A DNA stretch of 64,000 nt from Moniliella sp. 'wahieum' (Eukaryota > Basidiomycota > Moniliellomycetes > Moniliellales > Moniliellaceae): contig RSEE01000066.1 in the NCBI GenBank assembly GCA_003971905.1, positions 62,001-126,000 on the forward strand, read 5' to 3'. This document shows positions 1 through 10,331 of this stretch, one piece after another. The number at the start of each line of letters is the position of its first letter. Positions within the stretch are counted from its first letter, which is position 1. The position numbers and the translations under genes are program-made. The notes below the pieces were generated by a model. It had not been told where the DNA came from, ran no database searches, and saw only the letters and a program-made list of their open reading frames with translations.

Positions 1-752
1 GGCCGGAGCGGAGGGAGGCGGATCGGCCGATGGAGGAGGCGTATGCGGAGGTGGGCGTGGGGGAGGGGGCGGGGGCGGGGACGATGGCCATGCCGATGCC
101 GGCGCGACGCCGGGGGCAAAGGTGGGGAGGGGCGTGGGGCGGCGGGCGCGGCGGAGAGAGCGCGGCTGCGGGAGCGGAGGCGGGTGGTGGCGGGCGGGCT
201 GGATGCGCCGATGTCGGCATCCACGCGCTCGTACGGCGGCTGTACGGCGGGAGGGGCGCACCTCGGGAGGGCGACGCGCTGCGGATAATCATGGCTGTGT
301 GTTTTGCCGGATGCCCGATGCCTGCGCCCAGCCGAGCGGTGGTGGTCGCCAGAAGAGACGCCGGCCTCCGCCGCCCGCTGCTCGTGCCCGCCAGTTCCGC
401 CGCCCCACCTGCACCATTCTCACGCCAATTCCGCCGGGGGGGTGGTTTGAAGCTTGATAAGCGCTCGCCTATCACATGTCGCACATCACGCATCACACAT
501 CACAGCCAGTTCGGATTCCCTGTCGGTGGTACGTTTTGCTCCGGCGTCATATCGGCCGGTGGGGCAGCACCGGCAAACCGAAAATCCCCCCAGCCGAAGC
601 CCGTTGAATGTCGTCGCGGCCAGGGGAGAGGCCGGGCGGCGCGCCGCTGTCTCGAGTTGTTTAGGTTTCTTGGGTTGCTCTCTCCGCATCCGGTGGGGCA
701 GCTCACCATCTTCTGCCTCCTCTCCCTCCCCCTCTTCTCTCCATCCCTCACC
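1..752. other. G-rich 5' flank, no supported gene
   Basis: This stretch is open in one forward frame, but the translation is low-complexity Gly/Ala/Arg and no family is recognisable. The opening 100 bases are very G-rich, and 53-80 holds four runs of three or more G with short loops (G-quadruplex potential). Bases 481-503 carry a degenerate CATCACRCATCAC array of the kind seen in other intergenic parts of the window. The last 100 bases are pyrimidine-rich, as expected of a fungal 5' leader for the gene at 753. Confidence 0.5.
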
Positions 753-1988
753 ATGGCAGACGAAACCGACGTGGGCGCCATCCGCCAACCCATCGACCAG
801 GATGCACTCAACGCCTATCTGGCCCACACCCCCTCTGGCCGCTTAGCCCCCGTCCACATTGATGGGCAGTTCGCCTTTGGCCAGTCCAACCCCAGCTACG
901 CCCTGACCGGCAGCGACGGCGCCAAGTATGTCCTGCGCAAGAAGCCCCCCGGCGCCCTGGTCTCCCGCACGGCCCATGCCATCGAGCGCGAGTTCCGCGT
1001 CCTGCACGCCATCCACACGGCCAACATGCGTCTGGCGGATCCGGCGCGCACTGTGCCGGTCCCCGAGGTCAAGGTTCTCTGCACCGATGCGGCTGTGATC
1101 GGCACTCCGTTTTACATTATGCGCTTTGTCCCTGGCCGCATCTTCACCGACAACCGTCTCCTGGGTCTGTCCGCACGCGAGCGTGCCGAATGCTGGACTT
1201 CAGCCATGCAAGTCCTCGCCAATCTCCACAACATTGACGTGACCAGCGCTGGTCTTGGCGATTACGGCCGATCCCAAGGCTTTTACCCGCGCCAACTCAA
1301 GTCATTGACGGCGGTAGCGAGTGCCCAAGCAGCTGTAGCCAACCGCAAGGGAGACAAGGTGGGTCCGATCCCGCACTTTGATCCATTGGTTTCCTGGCTC
1401 GCCTCCCACTTGCCTCAGGACCAGACAACCCTCATCCACGGCGACTTTAAAATCGACAACCTCATCTTTCACCCCACCGAGCCCAAGATCGTCGCCGTCT
1501 TGGACTGGGAACTGTCCACTCTCGGTCATCCAATGAGCGACTTGGCCAATCTCTTGCAGTGTTTCACTCTGCCTCCTACTCCGGGCATGTCCTTGGACCA
1601 AGTTTTGCATGATCCCACCGCCTCAGTGACTGCTCTAGAATCGCACTCCACCCTGTTGACGTTCGGGATGCTGCCGCCGGACCAGACGCCCATCCCACCC
1701 TTGAACCAGCTTATGCAAACGTACCGTACCGCCCGTCACAACGGGGCAGCCAGCCAGACTACGCCCGAGCAAGACCAAGTCTGGAGTGCAGAATGGCACT
1801 TTGCTGCCGCCTGGGCCTGGTTCCGATTGGCCGTGATCACGCAAGGCATTGCGGCTCGAAATGCGGCAGGCCAAGCGAGCAGTGCCAAGGCCACCGCCTA
1901 CGGACGTCTGTTTCCCACCTGCGGTAATAACGCCTGGCTGATTGCGCAAGGCAAGGAAACGACCCTGGGCAAACAAAGCAAACTATGA
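753..1988 (+). CDS. APH-fold phosphotransferase (ACAD10/11 N-terminal-like)
   Basis: Predicted protein of 411 residues, single exon, belonging to the aminoglycoside/choline-kinase-like phosphotransferase family, closest in style to the kinase-like half of ACAD10/ACAD11. Seen: an N-terminal lobe with GQSNPSY and YVLRKKPPG (the Lys-containing strand), the insertion segment [12 protein letters not shown], the catalytic loop [11 protein letters not shown] (Asp as base, Asn binding Mg) and the metal motif [12 protein letters not shown]. The frame is open far upstream, but the ATG at 753 follows a pyrimidine-rich leader with CACC just before it, and family similarity begins only there, so it was chosen as start. 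Fungal homologues are small-molecule kinases of uncertain substrate; in ACAD11-type proteins this domain phosphorylates 4-hydroxyacyl-CoAs. No acyl-CoA dehydrogenase domain follows, so this is a stand-alone kinase. This is one of the few genes here with no visible frame break. Confidence 0.85.
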   Translation: MADETDVGAIRQPIDQDALNAYLAHTPSGRLAPVHIDGQFAFGQSNPSYALTGSDGAKYVLRKKPPGALVSRTAHAIEREFRVLHAIHTANMRLADPARTVPVPEVKVLCTDAAVIGTPFYIMRFVPGRIFTDNRLLGLSARERAECWTSAMQVLANLHNIDVTSAGLGDYGRSQGFYPRQLKSLTAVASAQAAVANRKGDKVGPIPHFDPLVSWLASHLPQDQTTLIHGDFKIDNLIFHPTEPKIVAVLDWELSTLGHPMSDLANLLQCFTLPPTPGMSLDQVLHDPTASVTALESHSTLLTFGMLPPDQTPIPPLNQLMQTYRTARHNGAASQTTPEQDQVWSAEWHFAAAWAWFRLAVITQGIAARNAAGQASSAKATAYGRLFPTCGNNAWLIAQGKETTLGKQSKL

Positions 1989-4900
1989 ATGATATCGATC
2001 GAGTTCAGCCTGTCACGGGCTGCGGCGGACACGAGATGGTCCGACCCAAGCTAAGGCCCGCCTGCTCCGAACATGCCCAGTAGAGCGTGCTCCGCAGGCC
2101 AACCAAGTGTGATGATGGTTGGCTAAATTAAGTATCGTGGCCGAAGGGCCATGCATCCGCGCGGCAATAGTCGCCCCCGCCCAAGTCCAAGTCGGCCGTC
2201 GGCCTAAATAAGGCCACCGAGCTTCCAGTGCCGTGGCGACGTCTGTCGCCCCGTCCCCGTTTCATTTTCCTTTCTCGGTCGCGCCTGCGGCGACCACCCC
2301 CGCTTTTGACGCGTCTTCCTTTCTACACCCCTCTTGTATCCGTTTCCCTTTTGATCCTGCCTGTACCCCTGGTTGATGGGGATCTTTTCCCCCACCTTCC
2401 ATTCTCGTCAACTCTCGTCTCCACCCTCGTCCCTTCCCGCCTATCCTGTCCGACTCCTGCCCGTTTTCCAGCCAATTGATCCAGTACAGGCAGCCCCTCT
2501 TGTTAGCGCCCGACATCTCTCCGACCTCGTCCTCCAGCCCTTCGTCAGTCCAATCGCGCGAGCCCTCCTTCGGTCGCGGCGATTCCCAGTCCCAGTTAAG
2601 GCAGTGTTTGTCCGCCGCTGCCTCCTCCCGTCCCTAAGTCCCGGAGGCTTCAGACACGTTACTACGGCCCAAGCCGGTGGAGACGCAGCCTTGCCACACG
2701 TGCAGCCGCCCCACCAAATGCCTCTCTCGTCCCTAGCTCCGCTCGGACACACCAGCCAGCCTAAGCCCGAACTACCGTGAGTCGACCTACCGTCGCCTAA
2801 GGGGTTGTACCCCAAAACCCCAGGGCGGCCCCCCTGGCGGCGCCCGCCCGTGACACAGCCTGCTGACCTCTGAAAATGAATTTTTCTCGGTTGTGCTAGT
2901 CAGATGAGAGTCTCCCACTAACTTGAACGGGTCTTTGTCGACGTCAGGGATAACGTGATAAATAGGGCCCGAGACCCAGGCGAGCGAGCCCAGCAAGGAA
3001 GACCCAACATGATCGAGATGCGAGTCTAGATTTGCCTGCCTAGTACACCCCATCTTCAAGTTCAGGGAAGATGACGGCTTATTCGTCTCGTTGTCGCTCA
3101 CCTCGGTCTTATGGGGGCAATAAACATAATGTGCGCCCAACCATAACGCTTACAAACCAAGGCGAAGCGACGCCCTGGATCGGAAAAGGTGTGAAGTGAA
3201 GCTTGAAGACAGATTGATTGTTGCTGCGGCTCGGCCGCGCTGGGAAATTGGACTGAGAACCACCTCTTCTTCCTGTGGGCATTTGTTCGTCTCGTCCATG
3301 TCTTCCTCGTCAATTTCGCCCTCATGCACTTCGTATTCTACACTCCCCCCCAATAACTCCCGAGCCAACCGAGGTGTATACGCTGACCAATGCTCCGCTC
3401 TCGGCTCCGACCCAGATGCATGTCGCCATTCCTGCTCATGCCCGCTACCCTATGGACTGAGAGAGGCAAAACTAGTACCCGAGTGGGCCTGCGAGTCCAT
3501 TGTAGGATTCTAGTGGTGTGTGGGTCCCATATGGGGCGAAGGGGTAGACGATGGAGGGTCCCGTTATGTAGCTTCGTTTGATTGCCTGGCGCAGCGGTGG
3601 GAGCGTAGACACAAAGCATGCGCGATGACTGTGAGATCCGAGGTAATTCGTGAGCGAAGAAGGCTAATGACATAGGCACCGGTCAATGTCGTCAACGTTG
3701 TCAACAAACGCCGAAAAGACAGAAGGGGTCAAGGTCGTATTAGCAGCCACTAGTCACTATATCTAGGCTGCAGCCACTGTGACTACTCAACTATTGAGTA
3801 CTCAACCCGTTTATAACGAGCGGGGCAGGTGGGGTTGAGCCCAACCCTAATGCTAGCGCTGAGAGTGCGTCAATCGTTAACGGACAACCGGTAAACGTAA
3901 CCGCGTAACCCGAACCAATGCTAAGCGCTAACGAGCAAACAATTGCACCGGTCACGTGCTATTGCGTCACAGTCAGTGGCACTACCAGCAGGCGGCCGAT
4001 GACATGTGACATGTGACATGTGACAGGTATAATCATCACCTGGTCACTTCATCGTCACTGCATCCCTCCTTCCTGTTTTTGCTTCCAAAAGCACAAGATC
4101 GACCACCCCGATCGCCATCCCCCTACCTTTGGCTGCCCCCCACTAGTTCCCACGCCAGCCCCCTTGTGGCATGGATCTGGCCCCATTGGCATGACATAAT
4201 GTGACACACAACGGGCTACCCTCCCGCAATAGTTGTAACGCCTCACCTCTCGCCCCACATGCCCCCCCATCCCGCGTGCCCCAAGTCGCCCATTTGACAG
4301 AGATGACCACCGTTGGGCACAAGAATTCGTCCTATGTCGTGCTAGCCGAACCCGAGCAACGCTGAATCCGCTCTGTCTCTCTCGTTCACGTCATCGCGTC
4401 ATCGAGCATAGCTAATCGAAATTTCTTGTGCAATCTTGTGGGCCTTGCCCACCTTGAATTTTGTACGTAGTCCTCACATATCTATCCGGAACCTTGTTAC
4501 CAGCGTTTCGATTAGCTATGGATCCACTCCTCATAAGAGTCAACGTCCGACGTACAACATATGTAACGCATGTGCAATAGCGGAAGGCGACCGTGGACGC
4601 GAGAAGAGCGAGCTCTGTCAACCGATCCGAGAACAATCTGAGAGCGTTCCCCTGTGTTCCCCTCCCGGTGCAACATGCACCGCACATGTCTGTGAAGCAA
4701 AAAGCCACTGTTTATGACGTTCATCATGAGACCCCCTCCCATCCACTGTGGTTCATCGATCATCCCTCTATCACGGCGACAAAAGCGTGAAACGCTCTTT
4801 CAAAGCGCTCGTTTTCCTCCAGCGCCCTTCTCGTTTGAATGGGCATCGGTCCAATCCAATCCCGCATCAACACCATGTTCTGATATCAAATATCGGACTT

Positions 4901-5039
4901 CACATGCATATGATGAGGCGCTCCACTGGCCAAGTGCAGTGCCGTTCCCCTCCGCGGCGTGGGCTCAACAACTTATGCTTGTGAAAACGTGCAGGAGGCC
5001 TAAGGACCTCCTCTGAAGAAGCTCCTCTGAAGCGCGTCT
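1989..5039. other. Gene-poor stretch
   Basis: No gene can be supported. A TATA-like TAAATAAGG near 2203 is followed by a long pyrimidine-rich leader and a 135-codon frame (2373-2780, plus) of unknown, low-complexity character. On the minus strand, 2787-3370 has two short frames with a more protein-like composition (one acidic, with EGEIDEEDMDE; one with LGSLAWVSGPIYHVIPDVDK), perhaps remnants of an old mobile or host gene. From 3700 to 4500 the DNA is a mix of degenerate short words (for example CTAACG and GTAACC variants). Confidence 0.4.
4001..4026. repeat. Short tandem repeat (TGACATG)n
   Basis: Three to four head-to-tail copies of TGACATG. Related arrays (GTCACNNGTCAC types) recur in other intergenic parts of the window. 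Confidence 0.8.
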
Positions 5040-5040
5040 C

Positions 5041-5215
5041 GATATATATATCACAAGGAGGACCACCGGGCCTACGGCCCGGTCGGCTGGGGCTTCGCCC
5101 CAGCTTGGTGCTGCGTCGCCACCTTAGCACCGTTCCCCCTTCGCCACCTTAGCCACCGGTCCCCTTCCCCACCTTAGCCACCGTTCCACCGTCGCTACCG
5201 TTCCACGCTGGAACC
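5041..5215 (+). repeat. Double-hairpin repeat, copy A
   Basis: Two adjacent perfect hairpins: CCGGGCCTACGGCCCGG at 5066-5082 and CTGGGGCTTCGCCCCAG at 5087-5103. Each has a 7-bp GC stem and a 3-base loop, and 4 bases separate them. An alternating TA run lies just before (5042-5051). A run of about four degenerate copies of CGCCACCTTAGCCACCGTTCC follows (5116-5215). The same two hairpins in the same order occur at 42773 (plus) and 45752-45789 (minus). Confidence 0.85.
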
Positions 5216-5339
5216 CTTCCACGCTGGAGAGGGCAAATAATATCACCGATTCTCTGGCTGCGGGTGGCTGGGAACGTGGCATCGGTCGGCACGTGCCTAT
5301 GACCGTAAAAGTGTGTAGGATTTCCCAGCCGATCTATGA

Positions 5340-5503
5340 ATGGCGTGAGCCGGAGGGTCCTGATATCCTGGCGATCCCCTGGTCCCTTATCTTGGTGGCG
5401 CTTCCAAGTAACCCCCGCAAGATGAACGGTTCGGTTTAGACGTAGCGTTCCCCCTGTCCCAGCCTAAGCTCTGTCAATGGAATGCACACAATATAGAGAT
5501 CTG
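5340..5503 (+). mobile_element. 5'-truncated LINE 3' end
   Basis: This 164-base stretch matches, in the opposite orientation, the DNA just downstream of the LINE-type reading frame at 41722-42390. Shared landmarks are ATGGCGTGAGCCGG, GATATCCTGGCGATCCCC, AAGTAACCCCCGCAAG and CGTAGCGTTCCCCCTGTCC. It ends with GCTCTGTCAATG and TATAGAGAT, as does the copy at 25098-25150. A fragment that keeps only the 3' end is the expected product of incomplete reverse transcription. Confidence 0.65.
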
Positions 5504-6596
5504 TACACAAATGATTCAGCCGTAAGGTTAAGCTCTAAGGAGAGTGTTGTCGAGTATATATACCACCGACAGAGAGGGCAAAGCAAGCCTTGACTGCACC
5601 AGTGGGGGAGTTGCAGTGCTGTAAATGTGAGCGTGTAAGGATGTGGCATAGGTTCAAGTGATGCGCGTGACAGAGGCTTTGATTATCGTTTGTCAGTCTC
5701 GTTTTCAAAGATGATCGATGAATGAATATCTTGTGAGAATAGTCCCAGATCTCAGATGCCAAGCATCTTAATCTCTGCGCTCCAAGACTCACAGAGGGGT
5801 TTCAATGTGCAATGACAGCATGATAGGCCACTCTCTATTAGAGAGAGGCGCTCAGCCAGCGCTGAGGGCTGAGGCGATGAAAGCTGAGGCTCAGCTCCCA
5901 CAGCCAGCATGCAGCACTTCAAGCTCCAGTACTCAGGACTCAGTGGCCAGCAAGCACCCGACCTCAGGCCTCTGTTGCTCTGCACGTCGCAAGCGTTTCA
6001 AGAGCGTCAACATCTTCACGCGACTGAAGAGGAGGAGACTCTGGATCACCTCCGCACCACAATAATTGTGTTGATATCAATGCGATCGGTGAAAACATGA
6101 TGCAGCGATCAGCGCTCTGAAGCTCCCAGATCTCATATCTCAGGCTGGCGATCAAGCTCCTCGCGTCAAGCTAAGCTTCAAGCGTCACGCCGAGTTTATT
6201 TCTCCCCGAGTGCGGTAGCCGATCGATAGAAGCCATAGATCGATCACACGCATCAGGACTCTTGAACGTTGCACGTTGGACGTTGATGTCGATGATTACC
6301 GATGCATGAGATCATCGTGGACTACATCATCTTAGACATCATCGACATCATGCACAATTCGCCAATAGTCGTTCAGCCTTACTGTGTGCGCACACTGCTG
6401 CCTGCGCCCCAGTACCGCCTGTTTTAACCCTCACCCACACCCTTCTTCCACGCACGCAGCTCTTGTTGAACGGCCGACAACCAGATTGGAGCCTAGCCTA
6501 GGATTCCTTTTCTCTGACAGTGTGCACAGTGCACTTTCTTTCTTTTCGACGACCACATCACTCCACATCTCCCTGTTGGTTTCCCCGCGTCAGAAC
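5504..6596. other. Intergenic DNA upstream of OSH4-like gene
   Basis: No coding region is supported. Bases 5830-5910 are built of degenerate CAGCGCTGAGG words. 6260-6360 is built of GACATCAT, GATCATCG and ACGTTGGACGTTG words. The last 100 bases before 6597 are pyrimidine-rich and probably form the promoter and leader. Confidence 0.5.
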
Positions 6597-8031
6597 ATGA
6601 TGTCTAACGACAACGGCGCCGCTGCTGGCGAGCAAAGTGGCAACTGGAGCCAGGTGCGTCTTCTGTCCTCCTCACTCGGGACCGGTGTTCTAACTTGAGT
6701 TTCGATCGGTGGGGCGGGGGGCAGTTCCTCAAGTCTTTGACTTCCTTTTCAGGAGATTTGTCGGCTCTGACCGCTCCTGCCTTCATTTTTCTCCCACCTC
6801 GTTGCTGGAATTTTCGGCCTAGTACGTCTGTTCCACCACCGAGACCTCTCTTGCCACCTTTTGAGACAAGTGTCGGTTGGTACTGACCTCTCGCTGTTCC
6901 TCTTTTCAAAAGTTGGGGAGATCATCCTGAGGTCTTGGCATCCATCACAGAGCCAGAAGATGCCTTGCAACGCATGCTGAACACGGTACGGTTTATGTAT
7001 CCACTCTCAAGGGGCGTACACGGCGCGGAATGAAGAAATGGGGAGCGAAAAGAAGCCTCTCAACCCCATCTTGGGCGAATTGTTCATGGGAAAGTGGTCC
7101 GATGACGCATCCAACGGCAAGGGGGAAACCATCCTGGTTGCGGAACAAGGTATGTTCTCTCCAAGAGTCGGTCTTGATGATGACCCATCCTTGGTACACT
7201 GCCTTCTACAAGAGAAAGTAATACGGCGCACTAACCTTTAACTACCCAGTCTCTCATCACCCTCCCGTGTCGGCGTACCATTTGGAAAACCCAACGGCCC
7301 ACGTTAGCGTGGAAGGCCACAATGGGCAAAGCACTCACTTTTCCAAAGGGTCCATCTCTGTCAAGCAAGAGGGCCACGCCATGGTGCACACCCAACCGCC
7401 GGGAAAGATTTCGAGGCGTACTTGATTACGCTGCCAGAACTCTCGGTCGAGGGACTGATTACGGGCAAGCCGTACATTGAGCTGCACAACACGGCGTGCC
7501 AGATCTGCTCCAGCTCGGGGTACGTGGCCACTTTGGAATTCTCGGGCAAAGGCTGGGTCAGCGGCAAGCCCCATCAACTGACCGTGACCGTTGCGCCCAT
7601 CAAGCAACGGAAAAGGTACTGTAACGATCCAGGGGGACTGGACGGGTCAAATGCATTATGTCGGTCCGTCCCTCGGGCGCGGCGAACGAGCTGTTTGGGA
7701 CGCCAACCAGTCGCCGCGAAAGCCAATTGAGGTCAAAGACGTGGCGGAGCAGGCGGAAAACGAAAGCCGCGTCTGTGGCAGACGACCGCCCAAGGCATCC
7801 TCTCCTCCAACTACGAGCAGGCCAATAAGAGCAAGACGGCTATGAACAAGCGCAGCGCGAGAAGCGCAAGCTCGAGGCCGAGGGCAAGCTGCCCCGCATG
7901 AGAACCAGCTATTTCTCGAGATTGACGACGATCCCGAATATGCCACGTTGGCGGCCTATGCGGGCCACAAACCAGCCCATCAGAACACCTATCGCCGCAA
8001 GATTGCGACCAAGGGCACAGAATCAATTTGA
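6597..8031 (+). CDS. KES1: Oxysterol-binding protein, OSH4/KES1 type
   Basis: Short OSBP-related protein consisting of the lipid-binding domain only, expected to exchange sterol for PI4P between ER/Golgi membranes. Exon 1 is 6597-6653 (NWSQ). Introns are 6654-6724, 6832-6912 (TA|T giving YWGDHPEVLASI) and 7150-7259, the last splitting the signature so that GAACAAG joins TCTCTCATCAC to give EQVSHHPP, the family fingerprint. Further family landmarks are FLKSLTSFSGDLSALTAPAF (lid/sterol pocket), KKPLNPILGELF, ITGKPYIELHNTACQI, VTIQGDWTGQMHY and KRKLEAEGKLPRM. The C-terminus ends at 8031. At least four single-base frame changes interrupt conserved segments (for example near 6815, 6990, 7400 and 7610), matching the pattern elsewhere in this window rather than decay of one gene. 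ATGATG at 6597 offers two adjacent starts. Confidence 0.88.
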
Positions 8032-8307
8032 TTGGTCTGGCCGTCGCTTTCCTACTTGACACTGCTTCTCCTGTATGTTCCTTTGGATCGGATGCATGCG
8101 TAGTAATAGCATTATTCTCGGCTCCCGGGCAAGTGCGAACAAAGGGAGGCGAACATAGTGATGCGATGCATTCTATAATAAGCCCTGAGCGTACAGGGAT
8201 TCGGAGTAGGTTCACAGTCGCAATAACCCGTAGGAGTAGGCGGGCGGCGGGTGGGGATGGGGCCGTTCATTCGACTCAACGCCGTTGGGGAGCTCAGTTT
8301 CTTGGCT

Positions 8308-9871
8308 TTACTTGGTGCCATTGGCAAACTCGACCACCGCCCACTTGCCATTGACACGCCACCTTGGGTCTTCTGCCTCGGCCTTTTTGGCGTTATCCAA
8401 GGGCACGCCGACCAAGACATTGGCCTTGTTGGTCCGGAGCGACAGGAGGGGGAACTTGCCGTTCAGCGGCCCAATAGCCGACGTAAAGGGCGTATCCACT
8501 TCCCAGAGACCGTCTGAGGTCAGCTTGCGATAGTTCAGATCGCCCTTGAAGATCACCAAGTCGCTCTTCTGCAGCTCAGCGAGCAGGGCAGGATCCTTGG
8601 CGGGCAAGTCGCAGTATGCGTAAGCCTCTGTCCAGAACGTCTCTTGCACTTTGAATGCCGTTTCGTCGGCAAGGGCTTCGGCCAATGTGTCGTGAATCTG
8701 GACCGGCTGGGCGACCTTGAAACGTCCATCGAGGAAGTACACCTTCCACCGGGCCGAGGTGCGCTTGACGGCAGAGTCGCCCTCACCTGTAATGTGCTCA
8801 AAGAAGCGCTCATCTTCTTGGAGAGCGTTGAGCGTCAAGCTCACGTCCCTCGGCACGACGTCCGACACAAACCAGGGGAACGTCTTGGGGTGGAAGACGA
8901 CCTCCGAGGCAAACTGGTTGTGCACAAGCCACTCGGCAAACGCCAAGTCCGAAACCAACTCAAACCCGGCATTGTCCAGACAAAGTCGATCCGCCCTGCT
9001 TTGCCCCCATTTTGGAGGTGTTGCGCACGCCGAGCACGCAGGTGGGCCCAGGTAGCGTCGAACGAATCAGATATCAGATATAAAACGCCGACGCTTCTCC
9101 TGCTCCTTGGCACCGGTTGCCTGCAGCGCCTGCAGGTCCTTGTACGACATGCCGGTCAACAGAGACAAGTCCGTCGCATTGCCCCAGAGCGAAAGCTGGG
9201 CCATCTCGAGAAACAGGAGTGTTTCCGCGTCTTGCTCCTCCTTGTCATCCAAGGACCGGCCAGTCTGGGACGGCGCTAACGCCAGAATACGTTCCAGGTT
9301 TTCGGCCACGGCCTTGACACCGGCACCGGACGATTTGAAGGCACCCATCTTGCCAGTTGCAAAGTAATCGTAGGCTGTCCAGAACTTGGAGCTGGTAAAG
9401 AAGGAGCGAAGACGAGCATAAAGGTAACACTCGGCAAAGAGCCTACAAAAACAAACATGTTAGTCCAAACTGTGCATGCACTGTTCATGCAACAGATCCT
9501 TGTTGAATGGTACATGAGAATTGGGAAATAGTACGCACCAAGGGGCCGTAACCCAAGTCCAGTCGTGTGCAGCCACCATGGCATCGTAGTTCTTGGCCAA
9601 GGGCGAGCCGATCGGGGTCAAGGCCTTGCTCTCGCCCAGCTCGGCGATCAAGGAACGAACACGCGTCGCGATCTCCCGCTTCGGCAGCCTTGCCGGCAGG
9701 GGTCAGGCTACTGTCGGCGTGGGCCTGGTCCAGCTCCTTGAGCACGTCGGACAGGATGGAAGGCCAGCGCTTCTGGACGCTCTCCTGGGCAAAGCCACCC
9801 TGGAGGACGGCGGAGTCGAGCTTGACGGGGGGGACCCACATCTGGGGGTCGTTGGTGGGGGGGGAGGCCAT
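8308..9871 (-). CDS. DUF89 / ARMT1-like damage-control phosphatase
   Basis: Metal-dependent phosphatase of the DUF89 family (yeast YMR027W, human ARMT1), thought to hydrolyse sugar phosphates such as fructose-1-phosphate or damaged metabolites. Start at 9871 (MASPPTNDPQMW). Intron 9443-9538 joins TWVTAPW to LFAECYLYARL. Seen: the N-terminal helical part (RWPSILSDVLKELDQ), the family signature DNAGFEL around 8960-8980 (read after one frame change), HPKTFPWFVSDVV, the FWTEAYAYCDLP segment, DLVIFKGDLNYRKL and the C-terminal FPLLSLRTNKANVLVGVP, whose Arg/Lys/Asn bind substrate. At least two single-base frame changes occur (near 9680 and 8975). Similarity spans the expected length of about 450 residues. 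Divergent with the OCA-like gene at 10332 across a 460-bp intergenic region. Confidence 0.87.
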
Positions 9872-10331
9872 AGCGAAAGAGAGCAACGAAGGGGGCGGCT
9901 GAGCGGGGGGGGGGGAAAGGAAGAGGAAGAGGATGAGGCAGCAGCAGCAGCAGCTATGAGCTGTGCGTTGGGGTTGGGTCTCAGGCTGAGATGCAACCAC
10001 TCGGCGATGCATCATCGACATCGATCACCGATCACCATGCATGGCGCCGCTGCATCGATGGCGTGAGCACGGGCCAGCGGCGTTGGGCCATCCTCCTCGC
10101 TTCAAATTTCAAATTCCATTCCGCCCGTCCGCGCTGAATATTGAATCGAGCATCGAGCATTGTATTGAACGTTCAACTCATGAATGGCCCACAGCATCCA
10201 TCCGCCCGAGGGGGGTCGCCCCAAAAACCACCGAAGCACCCAGTGAAACTTTCTGCCCCGACTCGGCTCGTCCGCGCCATCGGCCATCAACCTCCAGCGC
10301 CGTGGCGGGCGTCTTCCCCTGCGGGCTCGAC
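9872..10331. promoter_or_regulatory. Shared divergent promoter region
   Basis: 460 bp between the starts of the DUF89 gene (minus) and the OCA-like gene (plus). It holds a long G run and GGA-rich tract next to the DUF89 start, a GATCACCGATCACC / CATCGATG block (10000-10065), the palindrome TGAATATTGAAT at 10135-10146 and a TTGAACGTTCAA palindrome near 10165. Confidence 0.45.
10135..10146. promoter_or_regulatory. TTGAATATTGAA-type palindrome
   Basis: TGAATATTGAAT, about 185 bp upstream of the OCA-like start and 265 bp upstream of the DUF89 start. One of seven near-identical intergenic copies in the window. Confidence 0.4.

Noticed and set aside
30-752. Long open frame upstream of and continuous with the APH-family gene
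   Set aside because: Composition is low-complexity Gly/Ala/Arg from GC-rich DNA, no family match before the ATG at 753, and that ATG has a normal leader.
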